This document shows positions 9,245 through 19,872 of a stretch of DNA of 64,000 nucleotides, one piece after another. Source of the stretch: Chitinophaga polysaccharea (lineage in GTDB: Bacteria > Bacteroidota > Bacteroidia > Chitinophagales > Chitinophagaceae); contig NZ_VIWO01000002.1 of the NCBI RefSeq assembly GCF_007829335.1, positions 434,001-498,000 on the forward strand. Reading direction: 5' to 3'. The stretch's first letter is position 1. Each line of letters starts with the position of its first letter. The translations under genes were made by a program, and so were the position numbers. Below the pieces are notes generated by a model. It was not told the origin of the DNA and ran no database searches. It saw nothing but the letters and a program-made list of their open reading frames with translations.

Positions 9245-9799
9245 ATGCGATCTCTATTACTTTCCTTCTGCTGCCTGCTTGCAATAAGCATATTTACGGA
9301 AGCACAAGCCCAGCAAGCCCCCCCAGCGGCCGGCCAGGTGGTAAAAGAAGCCTGCAGCAAAGCCGCTAAAAACAACAAAAAGGTATTCGTTATTTTCCAC
9401 GCCTCCTGGTGCGGCTGGTGCCACAGGATGGACACCGCCATGAACGACGCTTCCTGTAAAAAATATTTTACTGACAATTACGAAATCCGTCATATTACCG
9501 TCCTGGAAAACGGCGACAAAAAATCGCTCGAAAACCCCGGTGGATTTGACATGCTGGCCAAATATAACGGTGATAAGGAAGGCATCCCTTTCTGGCTTAT
9601 TTTAAGCCCGGGCGGGGAGCTGCTGGCCGATAGCCGTATGAAAGATGCCGCCACAGGAAAATTGCAGAATGTAGGTTGCCCGGCTCAGAAAGCAGAAGTA
9701 GACTACTTTATCACACTTCTCGAAAAAACTTCCCGGATGAAAAGTACAGAACTCGACGCTATTCGTACCCGGTTCAGTAAGATCGCTCCCGGTCACTAG
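9245..9799 (+). CDS. Secreted thioredoxin-fold protein
   Basis: Periplasmic protein of the thioredoxin superfamily. A signal peptide covers about residues 1-22 (cleavage likely after the alanines in TEAQA). The thioredoxin core carries the redox motif WCGWC within HASWCGWCHRMD at about residues 57-62, and IPFWLIL contains the cis-proline. The extended distal part and the WCGWCH sequence resemble the periplasmic thioredoxin/DUF255-like proteins common in Bacteroidota. The partner and exact role (disulfide reduction or isomerisation) cannot be told from sequence. Single gene. Confidence 0.85.
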   Translation: MRSLLLSFCCLLAISIFTEAQAQQAPPAAGQVVKEACSKAAKNNKKVFVIFHASWCGWCHRMDTAMNDASCKKYFTDNYEIRHITVLENGDKKSLENPGGFDMLAKYNGDKEGIPFWLILSPGGELLADSRMKDAATGKLQNVGCPAQKAEVDYFITLLEKTSRMKSTELDAIRTRFSKIAPGH

Positions 9800-9810
9800 A
9801 AAACTATTTA

Positions 9811-9843
9811 TACCGGGTGTGGCAAACAAGTGGGCACCCGGTA
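9811..9843. repeat. Hairpin after the thioredoxin-fold gene
   Basis: Arms TACCGGGTG (9811-9819) and CACCCGGTA (9835-9843) are exact complements with a 15-base loop. No T-tract follows, so at best it is a weak terminator. The rest of the gap to 10042 shows no gene or recognisable site. Confidence 0.4.
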
Positions 9844-10042
9844 TTACGTATTCCCCAATTTCGGACGGCCCTCACCGTTACTGTGGTGTTATAGCAGCTA
9901 TTGTGGCTTTTTTGCCTCAACTATTCCTGGTTTCAGCCCCATATTCTCACTAATCCAGTCCCCAGACCAGCAGGCATGGTTTTTAGCAGTATTAAACTGT
10001 TTACCCTTTCATCTGTTATAGCAAATAAAAAACCTTTACCGT

Positions 10043-12502
10043 ATGCGAAAATGGCTCCGGATAATACTCCTGGGATGCGGCATAATGATAGCTTTAGTTG
10101 TACTGTTGTTCCTTGGGATGACCTGGTATATACATGCTAACAAAACGGAGTTCCTGAAGCAACTGACCGCCCAGTTAAACGACCGGCTGAATGGAAAATT
10201 GACTATCCAGGATATGGAACCCTCCCTGCTGAAGAGCTTTCCCAATGTATCTATTGCCTTGAAAAAAGTAGTGTTACAAGATAGCCTCTGGCAGCAACAC
10301 CGGCACGCCCTGGTGGACGTAGACTACATTTTCGTACGGGTAAATACGTTATCACTGTTACGCAAGTACGTAGATGTGAATGAAGTAACATTACAGGATG
10401 GTACCTTGTTTTTATATACTGATTCTACCGGATATTCCAATACCTACGTATTGCAAGGGACAGGTAATAAGCAGAAAGCCGGTAGCCACAAAGACGCCAA
10501 CATCCGGCAACTGCTGTTACGCAATATCAATTTTGTGATAGACAACCGGCAAAAATTCAAGCTGTTTCAACTAACGATCAACCGGCTGGATGGCAAGGTG
10601 AAAGCGTCCGACAGCACGATACAAGTCACGGTACTATCCAATATTCTCTCTAAAAATTTTGAGTTCAATACCCTCAAGGGTAGTTACCTGAAGGATAAAT
10701 TGTTACAACTGAACCTGTCGGTAATCTTCAATAAACGCACGAAAATAATGACGGTGCCGCCACAGGAAATCAGGATAGACGATCACCCGGTGCAAATCGC
10801 CGGACAGTTTGGCTTCGGGGAAAAACCACCGCCGTTTCAATTAAAAATTAATGCCAACCAGGTGCTCCTGAAAGATGCGGCTACCTGGCTGCCACCTAAT
10901 ATCAGCACGAAGTTAAATAGCATTACCCTCTCGAAGCCATTGGATGCCCAGGCCGACCTGGCCGGGCATATGAAATTCCGTGATACGCCCGATGTACGCG
11001 TTACCTGGAAAACCACCGGCAACGTGCTGGTTACCACCATGGGAGAGTGGACGAACTGCAATTTCACTGGCCGGTTTAATAATGAAGTGCTGCCCGGCCG
11101 GGGACATACCGACGAAAACTCAGCAGTGACCATTTTTGGCCTGAGCGCTGATTTATCAGGTGTTCCCCTGAAAGCAGATACCATCCGGGTGGTGAACCTG
11201 AAACAGCCCCTGTTACATGGGCATTTCCGGTCAGCTTTCCCGCTTACCACCCTGAACGGCGCCACACCCGACGATGCGCCCATCCTGTTCAAAGATGGCA
11301 ATGCCGATGCCGACCTGTTTTACACGGGACCACTGCTGAAAGATGATAATACCGGATCATCGCTGCAAGGCGTGGTGAAGATACAGAAGGGCGCTTTTAG
11401 CTACCTGCCGCGTAACTTGGATTTTCACGACGCCAGCGCCACCCTGCGTTTCACCGGGCAAGACCTGCTGCTGGAAAATATCCATATACAATCTGCCAAA
11501 AGCAGTCTACAGATGGATGGCGCCATCAAAAACCTGCTGAACCTGTACTTCACCACGCCCGAAAAAATAGCGATCAATTGGAATATACGAAGCCCATTGG
11601 TAGACCTCAATGAGTTTAAAAGTTTCCTGTCACCCCGTAAAAAAGCCAAACCTTCCCGCGCTCAGCAAAAGGCAAAAATGGGTCGGGTATCCCAACAGCT
11701 CGACGTGGTATTAGCTTCCAGCAATGTAAATATGCAGGTATTGCTGGACAAGGTAATCTATCAGCGTTTTACCGCCCAACAGGTAAAAGCTGTTGTGGAT
11801 CTAACGAATACGGATATACTATTGAAGCAGATTGCCTTGCAACATGCCGGCGGCAATATGCAGATGGCTGGAAATGTACACCAGGAAGGGAACAACAACT
11901 ATTTCCAGGTAAATGCAACAGTAAATAATGTGCATATCAGCCAACTATTTTATGCGTTCAATAATTTCGGATTGGATGGGTTGACAGCCGAAAATCTAAA
12001 AGGAAATGTATCCGCCAAAGTGAATCTGAAAGGTAATATCCTGGATAATGGCACATTGGCGAAGCGGTCTTTGTCTGGATCGGTCAACTTCAACCTGAGA
12101 AACGGCGCGCTGCTTAACTTCGGGCCGCTGACGGATATCGGGAATTTCGCATTCCGTAAACGCCACCTCGACAGCATCACGTTCGAGAACCTGAGCAACA
12201 CGTTCCAGATAGCCGGGAATAAGATAACGATTCCACCCATGCGCATTGCTTCCAGTGCGGTGAATATAGATGTACAAGGCGTCTACGGCCTGGATGGCGG
12301 CACCAACATTAACCTGGATGTGCCTTTGCGAAATCCCGCGAAAGATACAGGCATCACCGATAAAGAAGAGAAACGTAAACGCAGCCGGAGAGGAATTATA
12401 TTGCACCTGAGAGCCGTATCAGAAAAAGATGGCAAGGTGAAAATAAAGCTGGGGAAGGGGGATGACGGCCGGGATGACGGAGGTAAGATTGTAGATGAAT
12501 AA
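10043..12502 (+). CDS. AsmA-like membrane-anchored protein
   Basis: Large 819-residue protein with an N-terminal membrane anchor (about residues 7-28) and a long periplasmic part rich in beta strands, typical of AsmA/TamB-like lipid-transport proteins. The N-terminal block after the anchor (LTAQLNDRLNGKLTIQDMEPSLLKSFPN) matches the AsmA family start. The C-terminal third contains the family's repeated beta groove motif, including SGSVNFNLRNGALLNFGPL. The last 40 residues are highly charged. By analogy it helps move phospholipid or affects outer-membrane assembly; this is inferred from the family. Monocistronic. Confidence 0.85.
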   Translation: MRKWLRIILLGCGIMIALVVLLFLGMTWYIHANKTEFLKQLTAQLNDRLNGKLTIQDMEPSLLKSFPNVSIALKKVVLQDSLWQQHRHALVDVDYIFVRVNTLSLLRKYVDVNEVTLQDGTLFLYTDSTGYSNTYVLQGTGNKQKAGSHKDANIRQLLLRNINFVIDNRQKFKLFQLTINRLDGKVKASDSTIQVTVLSNILSKNFEFNTLKGSYLKDKLLQLNLSVIFNKRTKIMTVPPQEIRIDDHPVQIAGQFGFGEKPPPFQLKINANQVLLKDAATWLPPNISTKLNSITLSKPLDAQADLAGHMKFRDTPDVRVTWKTTGNVLVTTMGEWTNCNFTGRFNNEVLPGRGHTDENSAVTIFGLSADLSGVPLKADTIRVVNLKQPLLHGHFRSAFPLTTLNGATPDDAPILFKDGNADADLFYTGPLLKDDNTGSSLQGVVKIQKGAFSYLPRNLDFHDASATLRFTGQDLLLENIHIQSAKSSLQMDGAIKNLLNLYFTTPEKIAINWNIRSPLVDLNEFKSFLSPRKKAKPSRAQQKAKMGRVSQQLDVVLASSNVNMQVLLDKVIYQRFTAQQVKAVVDLTNTDILLKQIALQHAGGNMQMAGNVHQEGNNNYFQVNATVNNVHISQLFYAFNNFGLDGLTAENLKGNVSAKVNLKGNILDNGTLAKRSLSGSVNFNLRNGALLNFGPLTDIGNFAFRKRHLDSITFENLSNTFQIAGNKITIPPMRIASSAVNIDVQGVYGLDGGTNINLDVPLRNPAKDTGITDKEEKRKRSRRGIILHLRAVSEKDGKVKIKLGKGDDGRDDGGKIVDE

Positions 12503-12550
12503 TAGTTACCGGCACACAGCTGCGCTGCATGCCGGCCATCCAGGTTGGTG

Positions 12551-13939
<1,389 letters not shown>

Positions 13940-13944
13940 TCAGA

Positions 13945-14015
13945 GAAGATATTCGGGAGATATGTCATGAATTTGTACTAAATGATAAAAAAGAATATCT
14001 TCGTTTTATTCATGA
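13945..14015 (+). promoter_or_regulatory. Putative promoter and interleaved inverted repeats before hen1
   Basis: Two exact inverted repeats overlap. GAAGATATTC (13945-13954) pairs with GAATATCTTC (13993-14002), and TCATGAAT (13965-13972) pairs with ATTCATGA (14008-14015). A candidate promoter lies inside: TTTG (13972-13975), 20 bases, then TATCTTCG (13996-14003), one base off TAnnTTTG. One arm touches the -33 and another covers the -7, as expected for repressor operators. An AAGGAG ribosome site follows at 14035-14040. The promoter role is inference. Confidence 0.45.
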
Positions 14016-14052
14016 TAAAAAACGTGCTTTTGTGAAGGAGCACAGTTGACCG

Positions 14053-15423
14053 ATGTTATTAACTATTACGACTAAACGTTACCCCGCGACCGACCTTGGC
14101 TACCTGTTGCATAAACATCCCGCTAAAGTACAAACTGTAACACTGACAGCAGGCAGTGCCCATATCTTTTACCCGGAGGCAACTGATCAAAGCTGTACCG
14201 CCGCTTTACTGCTGGATATAGACCCGGTGCGCCTGGTACGCGGCAATAATGGGCCGGCAGATTTTGTACTGGAACAGTATGTGAATGACCGGCCTTATGT
14301 GGCCTCTTCTTTTATGAGTGCGGCCATTGCTCAGGCTTACTCTTCTGCCATGAACGGGCGTTGTAAAGACAAGCCCCACCTGGTAGATGAAGCCATCCCG
14401 TTTGAAATCAATTTGTCTGTATTACCGGTAAAAGGCGGAGAAGCCCTGCTGCGGGAGTTCTTTGAGCCTTTGGGTTACGATATCACGGTGCAATCGCACC
14501 TATTGGACGAACAGTTTCCTGAATGGGGACAAAGCCGTTACTTTAATGTAACGCTGCGTCATACCCTGCCGCTTAAAACTATCCTAAGCCAGCTGTATAT
14601 CCTCATCCCCGTATGCGATAATGATAAACATTATTTTATAGGCGGGCATGAGATCGAAAAGCTCATGGAGAAAGGGAAAGGCTGGCTGGATACCCATCCG
14701 GCCAAAGAACTGATTACCCGCCGTTACCTGCGGTATATCGGCCCCCTCGCCAAAGAAGCGTTGGGCATGATTATGAAAGACGAGGTACTGCCAGTAGAAG
14801 AGAAGCAGCCGAAAGACAAAATAAGACTGCACGACCTGCGCCTGCAAACCGTGAGGGAAATACTCCTGGAACTGAATGTAGCCACCGTGGCCGATATGGG
14901 ATGTGGCGAAGGAAAGTTGTTACGCTTACTAATGGAAAAGCCGGCATTTAAGAAAATCCTGGGCATGGATGTTAGCTACCATGCGCTGGAAATTGCCCAG
15001 AGCAAACTGAAAATGGACCGACTGCCTGAAATGCAGCGGGCCAGGCTGCAACTGGTACAGGGCGCCCTAACGTACAGGGATAAACGCTTATCAGGTTTTG
15101 ATGCCGGCGTATTGGTAGAAGTGATTGAACACCTGGATGAACCCCGCCTCGCCGCGTTGGAAAAGGTGGTGTTTGAGTATGCCCGGCCGCAGTACGTGAT
15201 CATTACCACCGTTAATGCCGAGTACAACGTGCTATATGAAAAGCTTGACAGCGGCGCTTTCCGGCACACCGACCACCGTTTTGAATGGACAAGATCGCAG
15301 TTTGCCACCTGGGGCGACCGGGTAGCCACACAATTTGGTTATGAAGTATCTTACAGGCCGTTGGGAGAAACAGATGAAGTACTGGGAGGTCCCAGCCAGC
15401 TGGCCTTATTTAAACGTTCATGA
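14053..15423 (+). CDS. hen1: 3'-terminal RNA ribose 2'-O-methyltransferase Hen1
   Basis: Bacterial Hen1 methylates the 2'-OH of the 3' end of a cleaved RNA before Pnkp seals it, protecting the repaired site against a second cut. The N-terminal half (about residues 1-245, starting MLLTITTKRYPATDLGYLLHK) is the bacterial-specific domain known to activate the Pnkp ligase. The C-terminal methyltransferase has the SAM motif DMGCGEG (281-287), the metal site EVIEH (356-360), and the FRHTDHRFEWTRSQF region. 456 residues is the usual length. It heads a four-gene operon; its stop overlaps the next start by 4 bp (ATGA). Family and pathway assignment is secure. Confidence 0.96.
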   Translation: MLLTITTKRYPATDLGYLLHKHPAKVQTVTLTAGSAHIFYPEATDQSCTAALLLDIDPVRLVRGNNGPADFVLEQYVNDRPYVASSFMSAAIAQAYSSAMNGRCKDKPHLVDEAIPFEINLSVLPVKGGEALLREFFEPLGYDITVQSHLLDEQFPEWGQSRYFNVTLRHTLPLKTILSQLYILIPVCDNDKHYFIGGHEIEKLMEKGKGWLDTHPAKELITRRYLRYIGPLAKEALGMIMKDEVLPVEEKQPKDKIRLHDLRLQTVREILLELNVATVADMGCGEGKLLRLLMEKPAFKKILGMDVSYHALEIAQSKLKMDRLPEMQRARLQLVQGALTYRDKRLSGFDAGVLVEVIEHLDEPRLAALEKVVFEYARPQYVIITTVNAEYNVLYEKLDSGAFRHTDHRFEWTRSQFATWGDRVATQFGYEVSYRPLGETDEVLGGPSQLALFKRS

Positions 15424-16184
15424 TGGAAACAAATATATTGCAACAGATAAAAACACTGGAAGAAGAACACCAGGTGAAAATCCTTTACGCCTGCGAATCA
15501 GGCAGCCGCGCCTGGGGCTTTGCCTCTACAGACAGCGATTATGACGTACGCTTTATTTATGCCCGTCATAAAGATAGTTACCTGAGCATCCTGGAACAGC
15601 GCGATGTGATTGAACTGCCGGTAGATGAAGTGCTGGATGTAAGCGGCTGGGATATCCGCAAAGGACTTCAGCTATTCCTGAAATCCAATGCGCCGCTCTA
15701 TGAATGGCTGCAATCACCGGTGGTATACCAGGAAACCACCGACTTTAAAGAAACGCTTGCCGGCTTAATGGAGAAATATTTTTCGCCCCGTTCAGGTTGT
15801 CACCACTACCTGTCTATGGCTACCAATGTATTTACCAACGAGCTGTCCGGCGCTTCGGTGAAGCTCAAGAAATACTTTTATGTGCTTCGTCCCCTGCTCG
15901 CCTGCCAATGGATCCTGGCTGGCAAAGGCGTGCCCCCGATGGAGTTTTCCAGGCTTCGTACCTTGATTACTGATGCCGGCATACAGACAGCTATTGATCA
16001 CCTGCTGCAGCTGAAAGCCGGCGCCGATGAGCAACTGATGGTACCTGCCATGCCGGAATTACATCAGTGGATAGCTGGCATACTGGAGGAATGCAGGTAC
16101 CAGGCAGCGGAATTACCGGTGGTAAAGAACGATGCGACCGAACTGGACGACCTCTTCCGTAAATATATTTCCGATGACTTTTGA
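15420..16184 (+). CDS. RlaP-like nucleotidyltransferase, first copy
   Basis: Predicted polymerase-beta superfamily nucleotidyltransferase (COG3541/YcgL type), the family named RlaP where it occurs with RNA-repair genes. The active-site pattern is clear: GSRAWGFAS (28-36) followed by DSDYD (38-42), giving the GS...DxD metal-binding signature. 254 residues. It overlaps hen1 by 4 bp and the next gene by 11 bp, so it belongs to the same transcript. A role in adding or trimming nucleotides at broken RNA ends before sealing is a reasonable hypothesis from context; substrate and nucleotide are unknown. A second ATG 3 bp downstream is an alternative start. Confidence 0.85.
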   Translation: MMETNILQQIKTLEEEHQVKILYACESGSRAWGFASTDSDYDVRFIYARHKDSYLSILEQRDVIELPVDEVLDVSGWDIRKGLQLFLKSNAPLYEWLQSPVVYQETTDFKETLAGLMEKYFSPRSGCHHYLSMATNVFTNELSGASVKLKKYFYVLRPLLACQWILAGKGVPPMEFSRLRTLITDAGIQTAIDHLLQLKAGADEQLMVPAMPELHQWIAGILEECRYQAAELPVVKNDATELDDLFRKYISDDF

Positions 16185-17253
16185 GGAGTTAAAGCAACAA
16201 CGGTCCTGTATACTGTTGGAATGCATCAGCGGGAGCAAGGCCTATAACCTGCAGGTGCCTACATCAGATACCGATATAAAAGGGGTATTTATATTACCTC
16301 AATCAGAATTATATGGTATGTCCTATACTCCACAGGTAGCCAATGAGAGCAACGATGAAGTATATTTTGAAATCAGGCGCTTCCTGGAATTGCTGGAAAA
16401 GAATAATCCCAATATACTGGAATTGCTCAGCACTACAGCGCAAAACGAATTATACCGTCACCCCCTGATGGACCTGGTAAAACCGGCAGACTTTTTATCC
16501 CGCTTATGCCTGGATACCTTTGCCGGCTATGCAAAAGCCCAGATTAAGAAGGCGAAGGGATTGAATAAAAAAATCAATCAATCCTACCCCAAAACCAGGA
16601 AACCCGTCATTGAGTTTTGCTACGTGATCAGCGGAGGACAGAGTATGCCATTACTGGAATGGCTATACGAAAAAGGATGGCGTCCCGAAGATTGTGGCCT
16701 GTCGAAGATCGACCATTTCCGGGATGTATATGCCCTGTACCACCGGCAACAGTTTACTACGGCGGTGGCCTTCAAAGGTATTTTTTCGGGAGAAAATGCT
16801 AACGACGTGCAGCTAAGCTCCGTGCCTCGGGGTGTGGACCCGCCGGGCATTATGCACTTTAACAAAGATGGATATACCGTGTATTGCAAAGACTTTGCCT
16901 CCTACTGGGAATGGGTAGAGTTGCGCAACGACGCCCGCTATCAGCATAACCAGTTGCTGGGCGCGGATTATGACAGCAAGCACATGATGCATACCTTTCG
17001 CCTGCTCAATATGGCAGCCGAAATAGCCCGCTACAAAGAAGTACGGGTATACAGAGAAGACCGCGATTTTTTATTACGTATCCGTAACGGGGAATTCAGT
17101 TATGATACGTTGCTGGAAATGGCGGCCGAAAAATTAGATCAAATGGAACAATTATATGCTGCGTCAGATTTACCGGAACAACCGGATCCGGCACTGGCGG
17201 CATCATTGTTAATCCGCATCAGAGAGGAGTATTATGTCCCGAAGAAACACTAA
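16174..17253 (+). CDS. RlaP-like nucleotidyltransferase, second copy
   Basis: Second member of the same superfamily, 359 residues from the ATG at 16174. The frame is open upstream to 16132, but those residues overlap the previous gene heavily and lack family support. The active-site motif is GSKAYNLQ (20-27) then SDTD (31-34). The longer C-terminal part (KIDHFRDVYALYHR, LRNDARYQHN) is not in the first copy, so the two are diverged paralogues rather than a recent duplication. It overlaps the first copy by 11 bp and pnkp by 20 bp. Two different nucleotidyltransferases in one RNA-repair operon suggest two end-processing tasks; this is inference. Confidence 0.85.
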   Translation: MTFEELKQQRSCILLECISGSKAYNLQVPTSDTDIKGVFILPQSELYGMSYTPQVANESNDEVYFEIRRFLELLEKNNPNILELLSTTAQNELYRHPLMDLVKPADFLSRLCLDTFAGYAKAQIKKAKGLNKKINQSYPKTRKPVIEFCYVISGGQSMPLLEWLYEKGWRPEDCGLSKIDHFRDVYALYHRQQFTTAVAFKGIFSGENANDVQLSSVPRGVDPPGIMHFNKDGYTVYCKDFASYWEWVELRNDARYQHNQLLGADYDSKHMMHTFRLLNMAAEIARYKEVRVYREDRDFLLRIRNGEFSYDTLLEMAAEKLDQMEQLYAASDLPEQPDPALAASLLIRIREEYYVPKKH

Positions 17254-19837
17254 ACTATCACATATCTCTATACCAGAATTATCGCTGGTATTATTAATCG
17301 GCCCTTCTGGCGCCGGGAAATCTACGTTTGCCCGCAAATTTTTTAAGTCCACGGAGGTCATTTCCTCTGATGTTTGCCGGGGATTGATCAGTGATGACGA
17401 AAATAACCAGGCCGTATCGGCAGATGCCTTTGAAGTGGTTCGTTTTATTGCCGCTAAGCGCCTTAAGCTGGGACTGCTCACCGTGATCGACGCTACCAAC
17501 GTACAGCCGGAATCCCGGAAAGAATGGGTGCGACTGGCCCGCGAATACCACGTGTTGCCGGTGGCTATTGTATTGAATATGCCCGAACGGGTTTGCCAGG
17601 ATCGCAACGTGTTGCGCACTGATCGTAATTTCGGCGCTCACGTGATTCCCCAACAGATTGGTCAGCTGAAGCGCGGACTACGCGGTTTGCGGGAAGAAGG
17701 CTTCCGACATATTTTCGAGATGCGCTCGGAAGAAGACGTGGCCATGCTGGAAACAATTACCCGCACGCCACTCTATAATAATAAGAAAGAGGAACACGGT
17801 CCCTTCGATATTATCGGGGATGTACACGGCTGTTACGATGAACTGTGTACGCTGTTGCATACCCTGGGCTACCAGTTGGACAAGGAAAATGCGACGCTGA
17901 TCAGCGCCGCCACCACTACTACCGCCGACGGGTACACGCTTATCCGTAAACCTGTATTTGTGGGCGACCTGGTAGATCGTGGCCCCAAGTCCCCACAGGT
18001 GTTGCGCCTGGTGATGAATATGGTAGGCAATGGGCAGGCGTTATGCGTGCCTGGTAACCACGATGCCAAACTACTCCGCTATCTCAACGGCAAAAACGTA
18101 CAGCTGCGGCATGGCCTGGAACAAACCGTGGCGCAGCTGGCAGGTGAAACGCCGGCTTTCCTGGAATCGGTGAAATCATTCATCGACGGCCTGGTAAGTC
18201 ATTATGTGTTAGACGACGGTAAGCTGGTAGTCGCACATGCAGGCCTGAAAGAAAGTATGCAGGGCCGCGGCTCCGGTGCTGTAAGGGAGTTTTGCCTGTA
18301 TGGCGAAACCACCGGGGAAACAGATGAATTCGGTCTCCCGGTAAGATATAACTGGGCACTGGAGTACAAAGGCCGCGCCATGGTGGTATACGGGCATACC
18401 CCGGTACCTGTTGCACAATGGCTAAATAACACCATTGATATAGATACCGGTTGCGTATTTGGTGCATCGCTGACCGCCCTGCGATACCCGGAAAGGGAGC
18501 TGGTAAGCGTACCTGCGCTGGAAGAATACGCCGTACCTGCCCGGCCCATTGGCTATAATGCGGAGAGTACGCTCAGCGTACAACAGCAATACGATGGCGT
18601 GTTGGATATCGCCGATTTTACAGGCAAACAAATCCTGGAAACGCGCTACAGTCACAACATCACGATCCGGGAAGAAAACAATATTGCTGCGCTGGAGGTG
18701 ATGAGCCGCTTTGCGGTGAACCCGAAATGGTTGATTTATTTGCCTCCTACCATGTCGCCTGCTGAAACCAGCCAGGAGCCAGGCATGCTGGAAAATCCAG
18801 CAGAGGGACTGCAATATTTCCGGGATGCCGGGATCACAAAAGTGATCTGTGAAACCAAGCATATGGGTTCCCGTGCCGTAGTGATTGTATGCCGGGATGA
18901 AGCAGCGGCAGCGGCCCGTTTTGGCGTAACAGGAGAAGGTAACGGCATCGTATATACGCGAACCGGACGCGCTTTCTTTACCGATAAACAAATGGAACAG
19001 GCGTTTATAGCCCGTATCAATACAGCGCTGATCAATACCGGCTTTTATGAAAGTTTCGATACCGACTGGGTATGTCTCGATGCAGAGTTGATGCCCTGGA
19101 GCGCCAAAGCCCAGGCATTGCTGCAACATCAGTATGCGGCGGTGGGCGCTGCTGCGGGGCATGCGCTGCCGGCAGTGATGAATGCTTTACAACAGGCAGT
19201 ATCCAATGGTGCGCCCGCACAGGCTTTGCTGGACAAGTACAGCCAACGCCTGGGGCAAACAACTCGGTATGCAGCCGCCTACCGGCAGTATTGCTGGCCG
19301 GTAAATGAGCTCAGCGACTATAAACTGGCGCCATTTCATATCATGGCCACGGAGGGTAAAACGTACTTCGACAAGGACCATGAATGGCATATGTCTGCCA
19401 TAAAAAATATTTGCGCCGGCGATAAACAAATACTACTCGCTACGCCTTACCTGTTGGTCGACATCGGAGATGCCGAAAGCGAAAAGGCCGCCATTACCTG
19501 GTGGGAACAGCTGACGGCTGCCGGAGGAGAGGGGATGGTTATTAAACCGTATACTTTCCTCAGCAAAGATGCCAAAGGGCTGATTCAACCGGCGATTAAA
19601 ATCCGTGGAAAGGAGTACCTGCGGATCATATATGGACCGGAATACGACGCGGAAGAAAATTTAGCGCGCCTGCGCAGCCGTAAGCTCTCCGGGAAACGAT
19701 CACTGGCATTGCGGGAATTTGCCCTGGGATTGGAAGCATTGGAGCGATTTGTAAATAAAGAGCCTTTGCAGCTGGTACATCGATGCGTATTTGCTATTTT
19801 AGCGTTAGAGAGTGAAGCGGTAGATCCACGATTGTAA
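17234..19837 (+). CDS. pnkp: Polynucleotide kinase-phosphatase-ligase Pnkp (RNA repair)
   Basis: Three-domain end-healing and sealing enzyme of the bacterial Pnkp/Hen1 system. Residues 1-180: 5'-OH polynucleotide kinase with P-loop GPSGAGKS (23-30). Residues about 190-440: metallophosphoesterase that removes 2',3'-cyclic phosphate, with GDVHG (195-199), GDLVDRG (244-250) and GNHD (274-277). Residues about 480-867: ligase-type adenylyltransferase with nucleotide-binding Lys542 in TKHMGSRA. The 867-residue length matches characterised Pnkp proteins. The start ATG at 17234 follows GAGAGGAGT and overlaps the previous gene by 20 bp. It needs Hen1's N-terminal domain for ligation, consistent with the operon. 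Confidence 0.97.
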   Translation: MSRRNTKLSHISIPELSLVLLIGPSGAGKSTFARKFFKSTEVISSDVCRGLISDDENNQAVSADAFEVVRFIAAKRLKLGLLTVIDATNVQPESRKEWVRLAREYHVLPVAIVLNMPERVCQDRNVLRTDRNFGAHVIPQQIGQLKRGLRGLREEGFRHIFEMRSEEDVAMLETITRTPLYNNKKEEHGPFDIIGDVHGCYDELCTLLHTLGYQLDKENATLISAATTTTADGYTLIRKPVFVGDLVDRGPKSPQVLRLVMNMVGNGQALCVPGNHDAKLLRYLNGKNVQLRHGLEQTVAQLAGETPAFLESVKSFIDGLVSHYVLDDGKLVVAHAGLKESMQGRGSGAVREFCLYGETTGETDEFGLPVRYNWALEYKGRAMVVYGHTPVPVAQWLNNTIDIDTGCVFGASLTALRYPERELVSVPALEEYAVPARPIGYNAESTLSVQQQYDGVLDIADFTGKQILETRYSHNITIREENNIAALEVMSRFAVNPKWLIYLPPTMSPAETSQEPGMLENPAEGLQYFRDAGITKVICETKHMGSRAVVIVCRDEAAAAARFGVTGEGNGIVYTRTGRAFFTDKQMEQAFIARINTALINTGFYESFDTDWVCLDAELMPWSAKAQALLQHQYAAVGAAAGHALPAVMNALQQAVSNGAPAQALLDKYSQRLGQTTRYAAAYRQYCWPVNELSDYKLAPFHIMATEGKTYFDKDHEWHMSAIKNICAGDKQILLATPYLLVDIGDAESEKAAITWWEQLTAAGGEGMVIKPYTFLSKDAKGLIQPAIKIRGKEYLRIIYGPEYDAEENLARLRSRKLSGKRSLALREFALGLEALERFVNKEPLQLVHRCVFAILALESEAVDPRL

Positions 19838-19872
19838 ATCAATATATCTTTCTACATACTAAAAACATTCTT

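Noticed and set aside
18422..19162. Minus-strand open frame of 246 residues inside pnkp
   Set aside because: Antisense to the ligase domain of Pnkp; composition not protein-like.
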